From: Streptomyces collinus Tu 365
GTDB taxonomy: Bacteria > Actinomycetota > Actinomycetes > Streptomycetales > Streptomycetaceae
Direction: 5' to 3'
Assembly (NCBI RefSeq): GCF_000444875.1
Contig: NC_021985.1
Location: 5,972,170-6,036,169 of the forward strand
Length of the DNA stretch: 64,000 nt
The translations under genes were made by a program, and so were the position numbers. Shown in pieces: positions 18,018 to 27,459 of the stretch (position 1 is the stretch's first letter; each line of letters starts with the position of its first letter). The notes under the pieces are model-generated. The model searched no databases and was not told the DNA's origin. It worked only from the letters and a program-made list of their open reading frames with translations.

Positions 18018-21000
18018 CTAACGCTCCTGGTTGTAGGTGCTGTCAGGACCGAAGCCCTGGCCGTTCGTTTCACTGCCTGCGTTGCGTCCGCGCTGGACGC
18101 CTCGACGCAGGTTGCTCAGCCTGCCCCGGACGTCCTCCGGGGCGCGGGAGACCTGTGGGCCTCCCTGAGGGGTGCTCTCGGCGGTGCCCTCGACCAGGTT
18201 GGCCTTGGGTACCCGCCGCGGCAGACCGGAGGCGGTGACTCCGCCCGCCTTGGGCTTGCGAAGCTGCGAAGCCTGCTGCCAGCGCTCGTCGTTGGCCGAG
18301 CGCCAGCCGTTGTCGCCGCCCGTCGCCGGGCTCTTGCCCGCCGCCGGAGCCGGCGCTTCCTGCTGCACGCGCGCCGTGCCGTTCGCGGCACTCGACGACC
18401 CGCCGGAGCCGCTCGCGGGGGCTCCGCGGCGGGGCAGACCGGCGTCGGTCAGGCCCTGGGCGGCGGATGAGGCCGTTCCCGGACGGTCGAAGCCTACGTG
18501 GTTCCGCTCGCCCGCGTCACCGGCCTGCGGGGATTCCGCTTCCGGAGCGTACTGGGCCGGGTAGCCGTTCTGGTAGTTGTTCTGCTGCGGCCAGTCGTCC
18601 TGGTACGACTGGGCACCGTAGGAGCCGAAGCCGTCGGACGCGGAGTCACGCGAGGACGCGTGCTCCTCCTGGGCCGGTTCCGCATACGAGGGCTCGGGGT
18701 AGCCGGCGCCGTTCGCGGCGAAGCCGTCGTTCCGCGAGGCGTCACCGTTCTGCGCGTAGTACTGCTCGTCGTACGACTTCTCGTACGGCTCCTCGTACGC
18801 GGTGCGCTGCTGCTCCTCGTACGACTGCTGCGGGTACGACTGCTGCGTCTGCTGCGGGTACGCCTGCTGCTCGGGGAAGCCCGGCTCGCCGCCGTCGAAG
18901 GCACGCATCGCCTCGAACTCGTCCCGGTACCCGGACTGCTCGTCGCCCTCCGGGTGCGGCTGCCCGTGGGACTGGGCCTCCAGGGCCGCACGGCGCTCCT
19001 CACGCATCAGGGAGCGGCCGACGGGGTCCAGGTCACGGATGTCGTCGGGGACGTCGGTGTACCGGCTGTCGTCGAAGCCCAGTTCCGCCGCTGTGCGCAT
19101 CGGTTCCATCTGGGGCTGGGCGAAGCTCTCACCCTGGAACTGCTGCTCCGGGATGATCTGCGAGACCGTGAACTCCTCGCGGTCCAGCGGCGTCTCGCCG
19201 CCACCGCCGTGCGTGATCGCGTCCGGCAGCATGACCAGGGAGGTCGTACCGGCCTGCTCGCCCGAGGGGCGGAGCTGGACGCGGATGCCGTGCCGGTCGG
19301 ACAGTCGGCCGACCACGAACAGGCCCATGCGCTGCGAGATCGCGGCGTCCACGGTCGGCGGGTTGGCCAGCTTGTGGTTGATGTCCGCGAAGTCCTCGGC
19401 CGTCAGGCCGATGCCCTTGTCGTGGATCTCGATCATCACGCGGCCGTCGGGGAGACGGGTCGCGGTGACGCGGACCTTGGTCTGCGGGGAGGAGAACGTG
19501 GTGGCGTTCTCCAGCAGCTCGGCCAGCAGGTGCACGAGGTCGGTGACCGCGCGGCCGTGGATCTCGGCCTCCGGCACGCCGGACAGCTCGATGCGCTCGT
19601 ACTGCTCCACCTCGGAGGAGGCGGCGCGCAGGACGTCCACCAGCGGGACCGGCTGGTCCCAGCGGCGGCCGGGCTCCTCGCCCGCGAGGACCAGGAGGTT
19701 CTCGCCGTTGCGGCGCATACGGGTCGCGAGGTGGTCCAGGCGGAAGAGGTTCTCCAGCTGGTCCGGGTCGGCCTCGTTGTTCTCCAGGTCGGTGATCAGG
19801 GTCAGCTGGCCCTCGATCAGCGACTGGTTGCGGCGCGAGAGGTTGGTGAAGATCGCGTTGATGTTGCCCCGCAGCAGGGCCTGTTCGGCGGCGAGCCGGA
19901 CGGCCTCGCGGTGGACCTGGTCGAAGGCGCGGGCGACCTCGCCGATCTCGTCCGTGGAGTTGATCGGGATCGGCGCGACCCGGGTGTCGACCCGGCCGGG
20001 GTCGGTGCGGGAGAGCTGGTCGACCAGCATCGGCAGGCGCTGCTCGGCGATGCCGAAGGCCGCGTTGCGCAGCTGGCGCATCGAGCGGCTCATCTGCCGG
20101 GCCACGGCGCCGGCCAGGATGAACGCGAGGAGCAGGGCGACCACGACGACCGCACCGGTGATGATCGCGGAGGTCTTGGCGTCGTCGGCGATGCCGGAGG
20201 CCTCGTTCACCGCCTTCTCGGCGAGGTTCGACTCGATCTGGCGGTAGGCCTTGTACTTGAGCGAGTTCACCGCGAACCAGTTCTTGGCGGTGATGCCCTT
20301 GGTGGCCATGGCCTGGCGGGTGAGCGGGCTGGTGTCCTTCATCGTGGCCAGCGCCGCGACCATCTTGGCCGGGTCCGACGGCGGGGCGACGTACTTCGGG
20401 TCCTGCTGCTTCTGCTGCTGGACCAGCGCGGCGCCGTCCGTCTTGATCTTCGCCTGGGCGTCGGCCAGGTTCTGCGCGTCCTGGTCGGTGCCACCGCCGA
20501 GGTACTCCTCCAGGGCGATGCGCTCCAGGTAGGCGTACGAGGACAGGGAGACGCGCTGCGTCGCCAGGTTCCCGGCGTCCGGGCCGGGGTTGACCAGCAG
20601 GTGGGTGCCGATCGACCGCTCCAGCGAGAGCGCCGCCTTGGTGAGGGAGATGGCGTAGACGGTACGGCCGTAGGAGGTGATGTTGCCGGTGCCCAGACCG
20701 AGCTCGTTGGCGAACTCCATCAGGGGGTGGCTGACCTCGACGTAGCCCTCTTCGGTCTGCACGCCGTGCACCTTGGAGGTGTACGCGATCTGGCGCAGCG
20801 TCTGCAGCTGGGGCTCCGCCTTGCGGAACAGCTGCAGCCGGCGCTTCAGACCGGGCTTGTCCGGCATGTCCTGCGCGGCCTGGGTGAAGGCGTCGGCGGC
20901 CTGGTCCGTGGCCTTGCGGGCGGCGGTGACGGTGTTCTTGTCGTTGCCCAGCAGCAGGGGTGCCGCCGTGACGTCACGCTCGTTCTCGAGGGCGTCGGCG

Positions 21001-21299
21001 TAGGAGAGCGCGGCACGCACCAGACGGGCGGTGTTCTCCGCGTCGCGGGCCTGCTGCCAGGTGTCGATCGAGCTCTTCACCTGGAAGCCGCCCATGACGA
21101 GGCCGACCACCACGGGTATGAGCAGAATCGCGTTCAGCCTGGTAGGCACCCGCCAGTTGCGCGGGGAGAACCGGCCACCGCTCTTCGCGGGCGTGGCCGC
21201 CGGCTCCGCACCGGGCACAGCGGTGGGCGCCGCAGCGCGCGGCGGCGGGGTGAAGTTGCCCCGCGCCGACGGCTCGGGACCGTTCTTGCTTCGCCTCAC
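18018..21299 (-). CDS. cvnA: conservon sensor-kinase-like membrane protein, copy 1
   Basis: A 1093-residue protein. The GTG at 21299 gives VRRSKNGPEPS and has GAGAGG upstream; longer in-frame extensions run into low-GC3, non-coding-looking sequence. Layout: a Pro/Ala cytoplasmic N-terminus, a transmembrane helix near 54-73, an extracytoplasmic nitrate/nitrite-sensor-like helical region (NIT-type), a second helix near 385-410, HAMP, a dimerisation helix with LDHLATRMRRN, an HATPase_c domain (LLENATTFSS, EIHDKGIGL, GLFVVGRL), and a disordered Gln/Tyr/Pro-rich tail of about 360 residues. No response regulator is near, as is normal for conservons. It heads the operon cvnA-B-C-D. Confidence 0.92.
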   Translation of the reverse strand: MRRSKNGPEPSARGNFTPPPRAAAPTAVPGAEPAATPAKSGGRFSPRNWRVPTRLNAILLIPVVVGLVMGGFQVKSSIDTWQQARDAENTARLVRAALSYADALENERDVTAAPLLLGNDKNTVTAARKATDQAADAFTQAAQDMPDKPGLKRRLQLFRKAEPQLQTLRQIAYTSKVHGVQTEEGYVEVSHPLMEFANELGLGTGNITSYGRTVYAISLTKAALSLERSIGTHLLVNPGPDAGNLATQRVSLSSYAYLERIALEEYLGGGTDQDAQNLADAQAKIKTDGAALVQQQKQQDPKYVAPPSDPAKMVAALATMKDTSPLTRQAMATKGITAKNWFAVNSLKYKAYRQIESNLAEKAVNEASGIADDAKTSAIITGAVVVVALLLAFILAGAVARQMSRSMRQLRNAAFGIAEQRLPMLVDQLSRTDPGRVDTRVAPIPINSTDEIGEVARAFDQVHREAVRLAAEQALLRGNINAIFTNLSRRNQSLIEGQLTLITDLENNEADPDQLENLFRLDHLATRMRRNGENLLVLAGEEPGRRWDQPVPLVDVLRAASSEVEQYERIELSGVPEAEIHGRAVTDLVHLLAELLENATTFSSPQTKVRVTATRLPDGRVMIEIHDKGIGLTAEDFADINHKLANPPTVDAAISQRMGLFVVGRLSDRHGIRVQLRPSGEQAGTTSLVMLPDAITHGGGGETPLDREEFTVSQIIPEQQFQGESFAQPQMEPMRTAAELGFDDSRYTDVPDDIRDLDPVGRSLMREERRAALEAQSHGQPHPEGDEQSGYRDEFEAMRAFDGGEPGFPEQQAYPQQTQQSYPQQSYEEQQRTAYEEPYEKSYDEQYYAQNGDASRNDGFAANGAGYPEPSYAEPAQEEHASSRDSASDGFGSYGAQSYQDDWPQQNNYQNGYPAQYAPEAESPQAGDAGERNHVGFDRPGTASSAAQGLTDAGLPRRGAPASGSGGSSSAANGTARVQQEAPAPAAGKSPATGGDNGWRSANDERWQQASQLRKPKAGGVTASGLPRRVPKANLVEGTAESTPQGGPQVSRAPEDVRGRLSNLRRGVQRGRNAGSETNGQGFGPDSTYNQER

Positions 21300-21680
21300 T
21301 CGACCAACAACCTCTCGGCGGTCGGCACCTACGTCGTGCCGCAGTCTCTCAGAGCCCGGTTCGTCTTCGACCACTCGGTAGGTACGTCTTTGACTAATGG
21401 GCAGTTCAGGCATTCCAGCACGTGGACCAGCGCACTTCCAAACAGTGGAAACACCTGATCGACGCTCTTGTAAGCCCCAGATAAAACGGTCATAAAGAGC
21501 GAGCCCCGCCAAAAGGCGGGGCATTCGTGCGCACAGCGGCACCGCTCGACCGCGTCGCGTGGTGACGCCGGGGGATTCCTCTGCCGAACTGTTATGAACA
21601 CCGGAGCCGACCGTGTGCAAGGCCACAGCCGGCTCCGAGGGTCCTACGACAACTGCCGTACGACATGTCGAACTTGGGTG
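21300..21680. other. intergenic region between the two conservons
   Basis: No gene is supported in these 381 bases. The stretch at 21380-21500 is noticeably less GC-rich and should hold the cvnA copy 1 promoter and a long leader. A hairpin at 21503-21522 and a looser inverted repeat (CGGAGCCG at 21602-21609 with CGGCTCCG at 21630-21637) lie downstream of the second conservon. Confidence 0.6.
21503..21522 (-). terminator. hairpin downstream of conservon copy 2
   Basis: A perfect 8-bp stem, GCCCCGCC (21503-21510) and GGCGGGGC (21515-21522), with an AAAA loop. On the minus strand it is followed by a modestly T-rich stretch. Confidence 0.65.
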
Positions 21681-22256
21681 CTACCGCAGGCGTGCCATCA
21701 GGGCGTGCTCCACCAGCGTGATCAGCGCGCTCTTGGCGTCCGCGCGGTGGCGGGCGTCGGTCGTGATGATCGGGGCGTCGGGACCGATCTGCAGCGCCTC
21801 GCGCACTTCCTCCGGGGTGTACGGCTGCTGTCCGTCGAAGCCGTTGAGGGCGATGACGAACGGCAGGCCGCTGTTCTCGAAGTAGTCCACCGCCGGGAAG
21901 CAGTCGGCGAGACGGCGGGTGTCCACCAGGACCACCGCGCCGATGGCGCCGCGGACCAGGTCGTCCCACATGAACCAGAAGCGGTCCTGGCCCGGCGTAC
22001 CGAACAGGTACAGGATCAGGTCCTGGTCCAGGGTGATGCGGCCGAAGTCCATGGCCACCGTGGTGGTGGTCTTGTCCCCGGTGTGGGTGAGGTCGTCGAT
22101 GCCCGCCGAGGCGGACGTCATGACGGCCTCCGTACGCAGCGGGTTGATCTCCGAGACGGCGCCGACGAACGTGGTCTTGCCCACGCCGAAGCCGCCCGCC
22201 ACCACGATCTTCGCGGAGGTGGTGGCCCGGCCCCCGTCAGAGCTTGCGAAGTCCAC
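21681..22256 (-). CDS. cvnD: conservon small GTPase, copy 2
   Basis: A 191-residue CvnD. From the P-loop on it differs from copy 1 at only a handful of residues (for example IGAV for IGAI, GQQPYTPEEV for GNQPYNPDEV, DAPI for DTPI), while the first 14 residues vary more. It carries GGFGVGKTT, FGTPGQDR and ALNGFD as in copy 1. It overlaps cvnC by 20 bp, the same overlap length as in copy 1. Two nucleotide tracts of 123 and 91 bp are identical between the copies, including silent positions. Confidence 0.93.
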   Translation of the reverse strand: MDFASSDGGRATTSAKIVVAGGFGVGKTTFVGAVSEINPLRTEAVMTSASAGIDDLTHTGDKTTTTVAMDFGRITLDQDLILYLFGTPGQDRFWFMWDDLVRGAIGAVVLVDTRRLADCFPAVDYFENSGLPFVIALNGFDGQQPYTPEEVREALQIGPDAPIITTDARHRADAKSALITLVEHALMARLR

Positions 22257-22635
22257 TGAGCACCCTTTCGAGCAGCGTCACGTCCGGAGCGCCGCCGTTG
22301 TTCTCGTCGCCACCAGGCTGGTGGATGGCGACCAGGCCGGCCTCGGCGAGGTCGGCGACCAGGATCCGGGCCACACCGAGCGGCATGGCCAGCAGCGCGG
22401 AGACCTCCGCGACCGACTTGACCTCCCGGCACAGGTGGCAGATGCGCTGGTGCTCCGGAAGGAGTCCCATCAGGGCTGCCGGGTCGGCCGTGGTGCTGAT
22501 CAGTGCCTCGATGGCCAGCTGGTACCGCGGCCGGGTCCGGCCGCCGGTCATCGCGTACGGCCTCACCAGCGGCTGGTCGCCCTCATCCCCGTACGGCTCG
22601 GCGTACGGATCATGATGGGCGGTGGGCGGGGTCAT
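22237..22635 (-). CDS. cvnC: conservon DUF742 protein, copy 2
   Basis: A 132-residue DUF742 protein with a CGGAGG site before the ATG at 22635. After about 20 acidic residues it goes straight into LVRPYAMTGGRTRPRYQLAIEAL and continues colinear with copy 1 to the identical C-terminus (LLERVLSGLRKL). It lacks the long Pro-rich tail of copy 1. It keeps the CHLC pair in the RICHLCREVK segment. Confidence 0.92.
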   Translation of the reverse strand: MTPPTAHHDPYAEPYGDEGDQPLVRPYAMTGGRTRPRYQLAIEALISTTADPAALMGLLPEHQRICHLCREVKSVAEVSALLAMPLGVARILVADLAEAGLVAIHQPGGDENNGGAPDVTLLERVLSGLRKL

Positions 22636-22746
22636 GAATCCTCCGGGCGGGACAGCAAGTCGGTCAGTCGTGCCGTCTGACGGGGCCGGTGGGGGGATTG
22701 TGGCGGCCGGACGGTGTTTTCGTGAGGTGGGTGGTGCCGGAGCGGG

Positions 22747-23169
22747 TCAGTGGAGCAGACTGCCCTGGAGTTCGGCGCGCAGGTCCGGGGTCAGTACCGC
22801 ACCCGCGCGGTCGACGAGCAGGGCCATCTCGTAGCCGACCAGACCGATGTCGCACTCGGGGTGGGCCAGGACCGCGAGGGACGACCCGTCCGAGACGGAC
22901 ATCAGGAAGAGGAAGCCGCGCTCCATCTCCACGACCGTCTGGGCCACGTTGCCGCCCTCGAAGATCCGGGAGGCCCCGGCCGTGAGGGAGGTCAACCCGG
23001 ACGCGACGGCCGCGAGCTGGTCCGCGCGGTCGCGCGGAAAGCCTTCGGACATCGCCAGCAGAAGGCCGTCGGCGGAGACCACCACGGTGTGGGACACCCC
23101 GGGGGTGTTGTCCACGAAGTTGGTGATCAACCAGTTCAGGTTCTGTGCCGCCTGGCTCATCGGACTCAA
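22747..23169 (-). CDS. cvnB: conservon roadblock/LC7 protein, copy 2
   Basis: A 140-residue roadblock/LC7 protein, almost identical to copy 1 (INxFEGG and a few surface changes). The likely start is the TTG at 23169, which directly abuts the cvnA stop as TAGTTG with AGGAG six bases upstream. The equivalent codon is GTG in copy 1, and an ATG three codons inside is the alternative. The unusual start codon together with the stop-start junction suggests translation coupled to cvnA. Confidence 0.91.
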   Translation of the reverse strand: MSPMSQAAQNLNWLITNFVDNTPGVSHTVVVSADGLLLAMSEGFPRDRADQLAAVASGLTSLTAGASRIFEGGNVAQTVVEMERGFLFLMSVSDGSSLAVLAHPECDIGLVGYEMALLVDRAGAVLTPDLRAELQGSLLH

Positions 23170-26100
23170 CTAACGCTCCTGCTGGTGAGTGGGGCTGGGG
23201 AAGCTGCCGGTCTGGCCGTTGCCGGCCTGGCGGCCCTGTGCGATGCCCCGACGGAGATTGGTCAGCCGGCCGCGTACGTCGTCAGGCGCACGCGAGACCT
23301 GCGGACCGGCTTGGTGCTGTTGCTGCTGAGCCGTGCCCGGGACGAGGTTCGCCCGGGGCACCCGGCGCGGCAGGCCGGAGGTGGTGATGCCGCCCGCCGC
23401 GGGCTGTCGTACGCGCTCCGCCTGACGGACGAGTTCGTCGTTCGGCGAAGTGCGCCATGACCCGGTCGTGGAGGCCGGGCGCTGAGGGGCCGGTGCCTGC
23501 TGCTGAGGAGCGGGCACCGGGGTGTTGTCCGGCTGCTGACCACCCTGCTGACCCTGCTGGCCGTGGAACCAGTTGGTCTCCAGCGTGTCGAACAGCGGGG
23601 TACGGCCGTCGCCGGGACCGCTGGCCGGCGGCAGCGCCTCCGGCTCCTGGCGGACCGGACGCTGCGGGGCCGGCCGGCGCGGGGCGCCGAAGTCGGCACG
23701 GCCACCCGGCTGCGGACGCTCGAACTGACCGGTGCCCGCGGGACCCTGGTCCGGCCGGCCGGGCAGCGCGTGCTGCCCGGTCGAGCCGCCGTCGAAGCCC
23801 GCGTCGTAGTTCTGCGGGACCGGGAACTGGCCCGTGCTCTGCGGGTCCTGCTGCGCCGGCGTGCCGTACACGTCCGAGCGGGTGAACTGGCCGCCGCCCT
23901 GCTGCCCGTACTGACCGTTGTCCTGCTGGCCGTACTGGGCGAACTGGCCGGTCTGCTGCTGCGGGGCTTCGGCACCGGGGCGCGCGAACTGGCCGGTGGA
24001 GCCGGCCGTACCGAGGTCGGGGCGGGGGAACTCACCCGTCGAGCCCGGACCCTGGGCGTCGATGCGCGGCATCTGCGTGGTCGAGCCCGGACCCTGCCGG
24101 TCGTCGCCGCGCGGTACGCGCCCGGTGTGCGCCGCGTCCTGCTCGTCGTGGCCGCGCGGGGCGTCCAGCGAGGCACGGGAGACCGGGGCCTGGGCGTTGT
24201 CGCTCCAGTCCGGGGTGCGGGGCGCGGGCGGGTTGCCGCCGGGCAGCTCGGCCCGCGGGCCGCCGCGCGGCGCGAGCTGCGGCTGCCTGCCCTGGTCCGC
24301 GGCACCGCCGCGCTGCGGGGCCTGGCCACGTCCGCCGAAGAGGTCCTGGGAGCCCGCGGGCTGCTGACCCTGCTGGGCGCCGAAGCCGCCGGCACCCGCC
24401 GGGGCCGGCCGGCCCTGCTGACCGGGACCCTGGGGACCGCGCGCGCCACCGGGCGCGCCGGGACGGCCGCCCTGGCCGGCACCGGGCAGCGCGGCCCGGG
24501 GGCCCTGGGCGGCGCCGACCTGGCCGCGCGGGCCCTGGCCCGCGCCGAGGTGGCCGGCCGACGGCGTGCCGCCGAGGGCGCCACCGGGGGCACCCGCGGG
24601 ACCGCCCGCGCCGTTGTTGCCGTTGCTGCGGCGGGCGGCCGCGGCACCGGCCGCGGCCTGCGCGGCGGCCGGGCCACCGGTGGAGGCGGGCGCGCCGGGC
24701 TTGCCGGGAGCGGGCTTCTTGCCGCCCTGGGCGACGTCCACCGGCAGCATGACCAGCGCGGTCGTACCACCGGAGTCGGACGGCCGGAGCTGGATGCGGA
24801 TGCCGTGACGCTGCGACAGACGACCGACCACGAACAGACCCATGCGGCGGGAGACCGAGACGTCCACGGTGGGCGGCGAGGCGAGCCGCTCGTTGATCGC
24901 CGCGAGGTCCTCGGGGGAGAGACCGATACCGGTGTCGTGGATCTCGATCAGCACACGGCCGTCGGGCAGCGCGTGACCGGTGACCTTGACCTTGGTCTGC
25001 GGTGAGGAGAAGGAGGTCGCGTTCTCGAGCAGCTCGGCGAGGAGGTGCACGAGGTCGTTGACCACGCGGCCGGCGACCTCGGTCGTCGGCACGGCGGCCA
25101 GCTCGATGCGCTCGTACTGCTCCACCTCGGACGCGGCGGCGCGGAGCACGTCGACCAGCGGGACCGGGCGGGTCCAGCGCCGGCCGGGCTCCTCACCGGC
25201 GAGGACGAGGAGGTTCTCACCGTTACGGCGCATGCGGGTCGCGAGGTGGTCGAGCTTGAACAGCGAGGAGAGCTGGTCCGGGTCGGCCTCGCGGGACTCC
25301 AGCTCGGAGATGAGCGAGAGCTGGCGCTGGATGAGGCCCTGGGAGCGGCGCGAGAGGTTGGTGAACATCGCGTTGACGTTGCCCCGCAGCAGGGCCTGCT
25401 CGGCGGCGAGGCGGACGGCCTCGCGGTGCACGTCGTCGAAGGCCGCGGCCACCTGGCCGATCTCGTCCCGGGAGTGCACACCGACCGACTCCACGGACGT
25501 GTCGACGTCCTGCGGGTCGGCCTCGGAGAGCTGCTTGACCAGCTCGGGCAGCCGGTCCTGGGCGACCTTCGTGGCGGTGTCCTGCAGCCGGCGCAGCGAG
25601 CGGATCATGGACCGGGCCACGACGAACGCGCCGACGAGCGAGATGCCGAGGACGATCAGGATCAGGACACCGGAGATGATCGCGTCCTGTTCCTTGGACG
25701 ACTTCAGCTCGCGGGCCTTCTGCTCCATGTCCTCGAGCAGCGTGTGCTCGATGTTCTTCATCTGCTGGATCTTGGAGGTGCTGTCGTCCACCCAGTCGCG
25801 GTAGGACCGCGCCGGCAGACCGTCGAGGCCGTCGCGGGACTCGAAGGTCCGCTTGGCGTAGAGGTCCGCGGCCTGGATGGTCGGGTTGTTCTCCTCGATC
25901 GGCTTGAGCAGCGCGTCCGGGTTCTGGGCGCTGTAGATCTTCCGGAAGATCGCGATCTGGGAGTTCTCGCTCTCGTACGCCGACTGGCCGTAGAGGCGGT
26001 CGTTGTCCGAGAGGTGGCCCTTGGAGGTGTTGCTGGAGGTGAGGGCCGCGGCGATGACGGCGCGCTGCACCGAGGCGTACTCCTTGGCGGCCGAGAACGC

Positions 26101-26901
26101 CGCCAGGGCACGGGTACGGGAGATCATCTCCGGGTTGCTGGACGCCTCCGCCATGGACTGGGAGAGGTCGATCAGCTGGGTGATCAGCCGGTGGTAGGCC
26201 TCGACCGTCTGCGTCGAGTTGTTCTTCGACTGGTAGGCGGTCCGGCGGATCTTGGCCAGGTCGTCCAGCTGGTTGGCGAGGCTCACCAGGGTGTCGCGGA
26301 CGCCCTGCAGGTTGCCGTTCTTGCTGGCCTCGTCGATCTGCTCGGAGGCGTTGAGGAAGTTCTCGCGGGCCCGGTCGGTCTTGTCCTCGTAGCCCTTGAC
26401 CTCGTAGGTCGTCGTGACGCCGTGCGACAGGGGGCCGGCGGACTGGTCACGCTCGTCCTGCAGCGCCATGGCCAGCTCGGTGGCCTGCTTGGTCATGTCC
26501 GTCAGCAGCTTCATGTTGTCGAGCTGCTGGATGTCGGTCACGTTCTGGTCGATGCGCAGCGCGCCCAGCGAGGTCGCCGCGACGACCGGGAGCGCGAGCA
26601 GCGAGACCAGACGCGTGGAGATGCGCCAGTTGCGCAGGGCCAGGCGCGAGCCGGGGCCGGTCGGGGCCTTGGGGGACTGCACGTCCGGCGTCGGGTTCGT
26701 GGTCTTGTTCTTCGTGGAGCCCGGCGGACCCGTCAGGGCCGAGACGCCGGAGCGCCCGGGGCGCTCACCGCCGTCACCGGCCGGCGCCGAGCCCGGGTTC
26801 TGGGCGTGCTGGGGCGAGGAGCTGCCCTTCATCGGGCCAGTCCCGTCGTGCGACTCCGGCTCCGCCGAAGCGCTGCCATCCCTCTTGAAACGTCCCTGCA
26901 C
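23170..26901 (-). CDS. cvnA: conservon sensor-kinase-like membrane protein, copy 2
   Basis: A 1243-residue protein. The GTG at 26901 gives VQGRFKRDGSASAEPES with AGAGGTTG upstream, the same leader motif as copy 1. A disordered N-terminus of about 95 residues is followed by a transmembrane helix (LVSLLALPVVAATSLGAL), a NIT-type extracytoplasmic helical domain, a second helix (AIISGVLILIVLGISLVGAFVV), HAMP, LDHLATRMRRN, HATPase_c (LLENATSFSS, EIHDTGIGL, GLFVVGRL) and a tail of nearly 500 residues rich in Gly, Gln, Pro and Ala with STGQF/TGQFARPG-like repeats. The sensor regions differ strongly from copy 1 while the kinase cores are alike, so the two conservons probably sense different signals. 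Confidence 0.92.
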   Translation of the reverse strand: MQGRFKRDGSASAEPESHDGTGPMKGSSSPQHAQNPGSAPAGDGGERPGRSGVSALTGPPGSTKNKTTNPTPDVQSPKAPTGPGSRLALRNWRISTRLVSLLALPVVAATSLGALRIDQNVTDIQQLDNMKLLTDMTKQATELAMALQDERDQSAGPLSHGVTTTYEVKGYEDKTDRARENFLNASEQIDEASKNGNLQGVRDTLVSLANQLDDLAKIRRTAYQSKNNSTQTVEAYHRLITQLIDLSQSMAEASSNPEMISRTRALAAFSAAKEYASVQRAVIAAALTSSNTSKGHLSDNDRLYGQSAYESENSQIAIFRKIYSAQNPDALLKPIEENNPTIQAADLYAKRTFESRDGLDGLPARSYRDWVDDSTSKIQQMKNIEHTLLEDMEQKARELKSSKEQDAIISGVLILIVLGISLVGAFVVARSMIRSLRRLQDTATKVAQDRLPELVKQLSEADPQDVDTSVESVGVHSRDEIGQVAAAFDDVHREAVRLAAEQALLRGNVNAMFTNLSRRSQGLIQRQLSLISELESREADPDQLSSLFKLDHLATRMRRNGENLLVLAGEEPGRRWTRPVPLVDVLRAAASEVEQYERIELAAVPTTEVAGRVVNDLVHLLAELLENATSFSSPQTKVKVTGHALPDGRVLIEIHDTGIGLSPEDLAAINERLASPPTVDVSVSRRMGLFVVGRLSQRHGIRIQLRPSDSGGTTALVMLPVDVAQGGKKPAPGKPGAPASTGGPAAAQAAAGAAAARRSNGNNGAGGPAGAPGGALGGTPSAGHLGAGQGPRGQVGAAQGPRAALPGAGQGGRPGAPGGARGPQGPGQQGRPAPAGAGGFGAQQGQQPAGSQDLFGGRGQAPQRGGAADQGRQPQLAPRGGPRAELPGGNPPAPRTPDWSDNAQAPVSRASLDAPRGHDEQDAAHTGRVPRGDDRQGPGSTTQMPRIDAQGPGSTGEFPRPDLGTAGSTGQFARPGAEAPQQQTGQFAQYGQQDNGQYGQQGGGQFTRSDVYGTPAQQDPQSTGQFPVPQNYDAGFDGGSTGQHALPGRPDQGPAGTGQFERPQPGGRADFGAPRRPAPQRPVRQEPEALPPASGPGDGRTPLFDTLETNWFHGQQGQQGGQQPDNTPVPAPQQQAPAPQRPASTTGSWRTSPNDELVRQAERVRQPAAGGITTSGLPRRVPRANLVPGTAQQQQHQAGPQVSRAPDDVRGRLTNLRRGIAQGRQAGNGQTGSFPSPTHQQER

Positions 26902-27459
26902 TAGCGTCGCAACCTCTGGACCAGGCGCCCCTCCGGTTGAACGGAGGGACACGGTGTCGGCGTATTGAAGAGCGCCCTGAATGCGCCCTCCGGGTGGTCT
27001 TGAGTGACCGGCGCAGGCTCCCCCTATCTCGCCGCCACTCGGCGCTGCGTAGCGCCCCCTGCGCGCCGGCTCGATCCCGCGGCGGTCCGTGGAATTCCAG
27101 CACAGTGCAGGATCTCCAACAAGGGCCGTGTCCCGAGCTGTGACCTCCGTGACACGTAGTGAGTCAGGCGTCACCACCCGTGGAGGGCGATTCCCCGCGA
27201 AACGGGCGTACCGCTGCGAGTCGTCGTCCCACGTCCGGTGTCCCAGTCGCCATGATCAGGAGCGGAATGGAAGCTTCAGGGGGTCAATGTCCGTTTCGCT
27301 GAGGAGAGTTGTCAGCCGGAATTGACCGGTTTGCCCCCACGTTCGTGAGCAAACTCACACGCAGATCATGGGGAGTTCACGTCTGTGGCAGGGAATCGGA
27401 TGTTTAGCCTGACGCTTTACACGATGAAGCACTCTGTCTCGACCAACAGGACGACAACG
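26902..27459. other. gene-poor region upstream of conservon copy 2
   Basis: No convincing gene. The part nearest cvnA may be a long leader. 27290-27430 is relatively AT-rich and is the likely promoter zone for the small gene at 27460 or for the conservon. I see no clean hairpin or RNA gene. Confidence 0.45.

Noticed and set aside
18498..21458. A 986-codon plus-strand open frame opposite cvnA
   Set aside because: Low-complexity shadow of a gene with clear sensor-kinase domains.
23563..25005. Plus-strand open frame opposite the second cvnA
   Set aside because: Same reason: the cvnA strand has recognisable HATPase and HAMP domains.
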